The notes under the pieces: generated by a model
The model's database searches: none
What the model was told of the DNA's origin: nothing
Seen by the model: the letters and a program-made list of their open reading frames with translations, nothing else
Assembly: GCA_030841035.1 (NCBI GenBank)
Contig: JAVEDI010000085.1
Coordinates: forward strand, 1 to 35,781
DNA from: Actinomycetota bacterium
Lineage (GTDB): Bacteria; Actinomycetota; Actinomycetes; JACCUZ01
Length of the DNA stretch: 35,781 nt
Direction of reading: 5' to 3'
Position numbers and translations under genes: made by a program
Shown: positions 31,970 to 35,781 of the stretch, one piece after another
Numbering within the stretch: the first letter of the stretch is position 1
How the letters are laid out: each line of letters begins with the position of its first letter

Positions 31970-32540
31970 GAGCTTCCCGTCCCGCTGGCCGGCCAGCTGC
32001 CGTTCACCCCCGCCACCCCGTCCGATAGGCCTGTGGTCGCGGCCCGCCACCGTCCGATAGGCCTGTGGTCGCGGCGGGGGGCCGTCGGCGACCCTGGGCC
32101 TATCGAACGTCGTCAGGCGCACAGCACGGCCGGGGACCTGCGGCGGGGTGGCCGCGCGGGCGGCGACGAGCTTCCCGTCCCGCTTGCCGGCCAGCTGCCG
32201 TTGACACCCCCCGCCACCCGTCCGATAGGCTTGGTCCGCCACCGTCCGATAGGCCCGTGGTCGCGGCGCGCCACCACCGTTCGATAGGCCTGTGGTCGCG
32301 GCGGGGGGGCCGTCGGCGACCCTGGGCCTATCGAATTTCGTCTCAGCCACAGCGCCCGGGCCCACCGCCGGCAAGCTGCCCCACCACCCCCTCCGACAGG
32401 CCCGTGGTCGCGGCCCGCCACCCCCCATCGATAGGCCTGTGGTCGCGGCGGGCGGTCGTGGGCGACCCTGGGCCTATCGAACGTCGTCTCGCGCCCAGCA
32501 CGACCGGGGACCTGCGGCCGGCTGTGTGGCCAGGCGGGTG
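31970..32540. repeat. Degenerate tandem repeat array with three long hairpins
   Basis: About three non-coding units of 180-200 bp. The unit anchor GCCGGCCAGCTGCC occurs at 31988, 32186 and (one change) 32367. Each unit ends in a hairpin whose outer arms are TCGATAGGCC and GGCCTATCGA (CGATAGGCC/GGCCTATCG in the first) with a second stem GTCGC/GCGAC inside: 32055-32105, 32281-32334, 32428-32480. Four further copies of the left arm alone (TCCGATAGGCCTGTGGTCGC or variants) lie at about 32021, 32221, 32245 and 32392, usually before GCCCGCCAC. Reading frames through it code only low-complexity peptides. It lies upstream of the RsbW-like gene on the minus strand. Confidence 0.85.
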
Positions 32541-33300
32541 CCATCGCCGCGTGGCAGACGGATCAGGCGCTGGAGCTGCCCCTGGCGGCCGGTAGGCCGC
32601 GCGGACCCCACGGGCTCAGGACGCGGGTGCGGGGGCGGGAGGAAGCCGAAGGATGAAGATTCCGTGCGTGGCAGGTGACACCGCCTGCCGGTCACCGCGA
32701 TGGTGGTGGAGCCGCCGGAGGTCTGTCCCGCACCGGTCGCGGCGCGCCCGAGCCCAGACACAACTCAGCGCTTCCGCCTGTGAGGCGAAAGCGCTGGTCA
32801 GTTGCGCGGCGATAGGGACGAGGCCAAGGACTAGGGAGTGCCGGCCGAGTCGGTGGCCGCCGAGTGGCAGCGCCGGGCCGACGCGCTCGGGTCCGACGCC
32901 GAAGCCCGGGACCGGCGGGCGCCAACACCCACTGGACGACGTTGAGAGGCGGACGCGGTATGAGGACCTTGCGGATCGCCCTGATCGTCGCCATATGCTT
33001 CCGATGGCCTACTCTCGTCGCGGCATATGCGGCCGATTGGGACTTCTGTGGCTCCTCCCCGTCAGACGTCCGGGGCGGCTCTTGGTCCGGATGGAAGCGA
33101 AAAGCAACGGCGTCCCAAGGCACAACGGCCCAAGGGGCAGTTGCACGGTTACCTAAACGATTCTCTCGACATCGACTCGCATGGGTTACCACTGCTACAT
33201 CTTCAACGGGCTCGGCGACACATGGACGTACATGCGCTGCGCGGCGTGTTGGCTTGGGTCTACGACGGCTACCTAACCAACGAGGGTGCCGACGGAGTCC
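32541..33300. other. Largely non-coding transition region with a 44-nt palindrome
   Basis: From about 32640 base composition becomes visibly less G+C-rich than the left of the window. A long imperfect palindrome lies at 32761-32804: CAACT, CAGCGCTT, CGCCT, then AGGCG, AAGCGCTG, AGTTG with small bulges. Open frames here are weak. One (32960-33310) begins with a signal-peptide-like stretch (RTLRIALIVAICFRWPTLVAAYA), but its C-terminal half is Arg-rich and looks like an off-frame reading. Another at 33181-33276 encodes 31 residues with a CAAC pair. I see no gene that I can defend. Confidence 0.4.
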
Positions 33301-33402
33301 ATGTCCTTGAGCACGTCTTCCAGCGACCGCATCGCCCTTGAGCGCCGCACTCGTTCACGCCGGGACAGAACCAAACCAGGCTCAATCGCGTTCTTAACTG
33401 GC

Positions 33403-33918
33403 GTGGGGAAGGACGCGAGGCGTCGAAGAGACGAGGACTTCATCCGCTTTGTGATCGGCAGTTCGCGTCGCCTGCAACGACTCGCGGCCGGGATGTGCGC
33501 AGGGGACCGGGACCGAGCGCAAGACTTGGTGCAGGAGGCTCTGGCGGCTACGTACAGCAAGTGGCCGAGGGTCAGCGAGGGCGACCCGTGGGCGTATGCC
33601 CGCAAGTGCCTCGTCAATGCCAACACGAGCTATTGGCGACGCAAGCCATGGCGAGAGACGACGGTGGCACAGGTACACGAGATGCCTGAGGCGAAGTCAG
33701 TCACCGATGACATCGATGGGCGCCAACTCCTTCGCAGTCTCATGAACATTCTCACAGCAAGAGAAAGAACTGTCGTTGTCCTCAGGTACTTGGAGGAACT
33801 CACAGAACGAGAAACGGCCGAGACGATGGGGATAGCTGTTGGGACGGTCAAGAGCACATGTGCGCGGGCGCTGACAAAACTGAGCACCGCGCTCGCTCTT
33901 GCGGATGAACAAGTCTAG
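33403..33918 (+). CDS. SigE-family (ECF-like) RNA polymerase sigma factor
   Basis: 171 residues from the GTG at 33403. Region 2: DEDFIRFVIGSSRRLQRLAAGMC, then AGDRDRAQDLVQEALAATYSKWPRV, the typical 2.4-like segment. Region 4: MNILTARERTVVVLRYLEELTERETAETMGIAVGTVKSTCARALTKL. This is the SigE family of actinobacterial ECF-like factors. The frame also has a GTG at 33286 and an ATG at 33301; 33403 was chosen because family members start shortly before the DEDF-type helix, and this gives the usual length. Codon use is less G+C-biased than in the left half of the window. The gene for its probable membrane partner starts 9 nt after the stop. Confidence 0.9.
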   Translation: MGKDARRRRDEDFIRFVIGSSRRLQRLAAGMCAGDRDRAQDLVQEALAATYSKWPRVSEGDPWAYARKCLVNANTSYWRRKPWRETTVAQVHEMPEAKSVTDDIDGRQLLRSLMNILTARERTVVVLRYLEELTERETAETMGIAVGTVKSTCARALTKLSTALALADEQV

Positions 33919-33927
33919 GGAGACGCT

Positions 33928-34611
33928 ATGGCTTTGGAGGAACGGCTGCGGGACATGTTGTCGCAGGACGACACGGAGGCTTGGACGATCGACCCGCGGC
34001 AAGTCATGCGACGCGCGCGGAGACAGCGTCGCGCCCGCGTGCTTCTGGGTGCGACCGCCGTTGCACTGAGTTTGGCCGCAGCGAGCTTCGTGGGCTTGAA
34101 TGGCTGGACGGATGGAGCTCACACGTCGTCGGCGCTCACCGCGCCTTCTGCAACCGCTGAATCACCTTCGGCGGACAGCACCGCAGCGGTGGTCGTGGAA
34201 TACGAGAAGGATCTCGGCAAGTGGGTAGCTTGCCTTCAGGCCCGGGGTATTGAACTAACCACTCCCGTCGAGCAGACCGACGCTCTCATTGCAGAGCTTG
34301 GCAGATATAAGGATGACCCGGCCTATGCCACCGCGACACGTGGGTGCTCCACCCTCCTCCCGGAGGTGACACCGGCGCTTGAACGAGCATGGGGCCAGGA
34401 TCCGACCACGCTGCTGTCTGTCGAGCAACTGCAGGCGGAAAGGGACTACGCGGATTGCATGCATCGCAACGGCGCGGCGGCTTTCCCGGAGCCAGGGTCC
34501 AATGGTTTCACCGAACAGCAGTGGCTCTCTTGGAATATTGCGGTCGAGGCGAGTCCGTCGCAAGCGGCCCTTAAGGTCTGCGGTCCACTGAGCCTGCCGG
34601 CGCCACGCTGA
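33928..34611 (+). CDS. Membrane protein, probable partner of the adjacent sigma factor
   Basis: 227 residues. The N-terminal cytoplasmic 36 residues (LEERLRDMLSQDDTEAW, then RQVMRRARRQRRARV) are followed by one transmembrane helix (about 38-58) and an outside region with a Ser/Thr/Ala-rich linker. The outer domain carries KWVACLQARGIEL and, later, YADCMHRNGAAAFPEP, a repeated ACM-x-x-x-G type motif common in secreted actinobacterial proteins, with further cysteines (RGCSTLL, VCGPL) that could form disulfides. Being co-transcribed with a SigE-family factor and having anti-sigma-like topology suggests it controls that factor, but no zinc anti-sigma motif is seen. A good AGGGAG precedes the ATG. 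Confidence 0.75.
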   Translation: MALEERLRDMLSQDDTEAWTIDPRQVMRRARRQRRARVLLGATAVALSLAAASFVGLNGWTDGAHTSSALTAPSATAESPSADSTAAVVVEYEKDLGKWVACLQARGIELTTPVEQTDALIAELGRYKDDPAYATATRGCSTLLPEVTPALERAWGQDPTTLLSVEQLQAERDYADCMHRNGAAAFPEPGSNGFTEQQWLSWNIAVEASPSQAALKVCGPLSLPAPR

Positions 34612-34649
34612 CGGCGAAGCGTTTCCGTTGGTCATCAAGGCAAGGAGCA

Positions 34650-34985
34650 GTTGACCGGTGCGCGCAGGTGCCAGCCGGGTTGTCCGTTCATGCCAGCCAT
34701 CTGGTCGCCCAGGAAGGATCGGTCGTTGTGCTCATCCTCGGCGGGTCCAGTTCGGCGTCGTCTGTCCATGCCGAGTCGTGCACGTCGTGGACGAGCCCCG
34801 GCGACGTGGCTTCGCCTACGGCACCTTGCCAGGTCACCCCGAGCAAGGAGAGGAGTCCTTCACGGTCACGCACGAGGCAGACGACTCCGTCGTGTTCCGC
34901 GTCGCAGCCTTTTCACGGCCGGCAACGCTCTCGGCCGGACAGGCGGGGGTAGCCCGACGGATGCAGGACTGGATGACCGACCGTT
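34650..34985 (+). pseudogene. DUF1990 (UPF0548) gene remnant, frameshifted
   Basis: The DUF1990 signature is split over two frames. One frame reads QVPAGLSVHASHLVAQEG then SVVVLILGG (to about 34746). The next reads VQFGVVCPCRVVHVVDEPRR, then GFAYGTLPGHPEQGEESFTV, FRVAAFSRPA and ARRMQDWMTDR (about 34750-34985), the highly recognisable C-terminal half of the family. A one-base insertion or deletion near 34741-34765 explains the break. The N-terminal part before about 34650 and the final residues after DWMTDR are missing or unrecognisable, so the gene is very likely dead. Confidence 0.65.
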
Positions 34986-35478
34986 CGCCGTCGCCGCGCA
35001 CCTCGAACGCTCAACCCTGTCGTGGTACATATGCGAGGTCACCGAAGGATATGTGCTGACAGTCGGTGGGCAGGTCTTCGGCCGCGACGAGCCCCGCTGT
35101 CAGCTCATGAAATATGCGCGACCACGGCCGCAGGAACGAACTTGTCTGTCTGAACGATGATCCACGCCAGCGTGGCCACGCCTTCGGTCGGTGCTCGCCG
35201 GTCCTGGAGAGCTCACCAGGGCTGTGCACTTGAGCGGGTACTGCCGATCGAAGTGGCGGCAGACCGTCCGCTCGTCGAGGAGTGGCTCTTGTGCGGTGCC
35301 GCGCCTTTGCTCGCTGTGGGATGCCATCTGGTTGAGCCGTCGTTTGGCGCAGGGTTGAACCGTCGGCTGGGGTGAAGGTTGGGGCGACGATCCGATACCT
35401 TCCGGGATCGCCGGAACTGGGCGTGTCCGGTGTGGAGGTTGTGTGACGGTCGTCGGCGCGAGCGTGGAGCCCCGAGGC
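34986..35478. other. Intergenic, no defensible gene
   Basis: The short open frames on both strands here lack ribosome binding sites and domain patterns. The stretch WYICEVTEGYVLTVGGQVF, readable on the plus strand around 35020-35080, is protein-like and might be another gene remnant, but I cannot name it. Confidence 0.4.
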
Positions 35479-35781
35479 TCAAATGTAGAAGTCGGTGAGG
35501 TGCGCCGGAAGGGTCTTCATGGGCCACGGCTTCGTCCATAACCGGTGTTCAGGACTCCAGGTGTAGAGGCCGGTGTCCATGCAGTTCACCCACATCTCCA
35601 CGATGTTGGTGAAGGTGCGCTCTGGAATCGGTGCGATGGTGCCTTCCTTGTCCGGGAGACCGACCGCCGCTGTGTCCCCCTCGGCCGTGTCGGTGTCGAT
35701 CACGATGATCGAGGCGTCGATGATCCCAGGCATCAGCGGAAACCAGGTGTCCTCCCAGAGGCCCGTGACTCCGGCCGGCGC
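35479..35781 (-). CDS. C-terminal part of a possible SMI1/KNR4 (SUKH) family protein, cut by the window edge
   Basis: The frame is open from the right edge, so the gene starts outside the window; an internal ATG at 35733 is not needed. 100 residues are visible: GLWEDTWFPLMPG, then IIVIDTDTAEGDTAAVG, then RTFTNIVEMWVNCMDTGLYTWSP and a terminal LPAHLTDFYI. The order W-x-W-x-P, a strand with an acidic D-x-D, a VG strand, then a helix F-x-x-x-V-x-x-W-V and G-x-Y resembles the second half of SUKH proteins. Many bacterial SUKH proteins are immunity proteins for polymorphic toxins, but others are not; function here is open. Composition is less G+C-rich than in the left part of the window. Confidence 0.5.
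   Translation of the reverse strand, partial: APAGVTGLWEDTWFPLMPGIIDASIIVIDTDTAEGDTAAVGLPDKEGTIAPIPERTFTNIVEMWVNCMDTGLYTWSPEHRLWTKPWPMKTLPAHLTDFYI

Noticed and set aside
31970-32540. CRISPR array
   Set aside because: Repeats are degenerate, contain long internal hairpins, have unequal spacing with related (not unique) spacers, and no cas genes are nearby.
32960-33310. Small secreted protein
   Set aside because: The first 25 residues look like a signal peptide but the rest is off-frame-like, Arg/Thr-rich, with no stable pattern; kept only as a remark in the intergenic entry.
35157-35375. 72-codon plus-strand open frame
   Set aside because: No ribosome site, no recognisable pattern, and overlapping minus-strand frames of equal quality.

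Overview
The window comes from a high-G+C actinobacterium (Actinomycetota). The evidence is the murI / metallo-beta-lactamase / rph / rdgB gene order known from mycobacteria and relatives, frequent GTG starts with GTGA or ATGA overlaps, DtxR/IdeR-type iron boxes, and -10 hexamers (TANNNT) placed only 6-9 nt before start codons, as expected of leaderless mRNAs. I cannot place it to genus.

Layout. 1-3 kb: cell-wall and nucleotide housekeeping genes (murI, MBL hydrolase, rph, rdgB). 3-7 kb: an SRPBCC protein, tRNA-Leu(UAG), a Bcp peroxiredoxin, a DUF3618 membrane protein, a sulfatase preceded by a possible leaderless 17-codon ORF, and a divergent GroES-like protein, closed by a strong bidirectional hairpin. 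7-12.6 kb: one 1865-residue secreted protein joining an animal-type heme peroxidase, RTX calcium repeats and a lamin-tail-like domain. 13-16.4 kb: a stress-signalling operon (winged-helix/alkyltransferase-like protein, membrane SpoIIE phosphatase with a fused RsbW-type ATPase, STAS antagonist), convergent with an HPF-like ribosome factor. 16.4-22.9 kb: an iron region made of an Fe(III) ABC importer (lipoprotein, permease, ATPase) and a fused adenylation / carrier / membrane acyltransferase protein. Both transcription starts carry an IdeR-like box.

22.9-26.8 kb: an unknown protein, a membrane-anchored zinc metallopeptidase, two overlapping CrcB fluoride channels and a DUF2267 protein. 27-32 kb: a second signalling cluster (MEDS-STAS, MEDS-ATPase, GGDEF-EAL, RsbW-like ATPase). 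With the 13-16 kb operon, the window therefore holds two STAS proteins, one SpoIIE phosphatase and three RsbW-type ATPase domains, i.e. most parts of a branched partner-switching network, plus a c-di-GMP enzyme.

31.97-32.54 kb is a non-coding array of about three 180-200 bp degenerate tandem units, each with a long hairpin (arms TCGATAGGCC / GGCCTATCGA). Beyond it the base composition drops and the genes look acquired: a SigE-family sigma factor with a probable membrane partner, a frameshifted DUF1990 relic, and the C-terminal end of a possible SUKH (SMI1/KNR4) protein running off the right edge. The best candidates for something undescribed are the hairpin array, the iron-regulated A-T-acyltransferase fusion, the winged-helix/alkyltransferase-like fusion in the phosphatase operon, and the peroxidase-RTX-lamin-tail protein.
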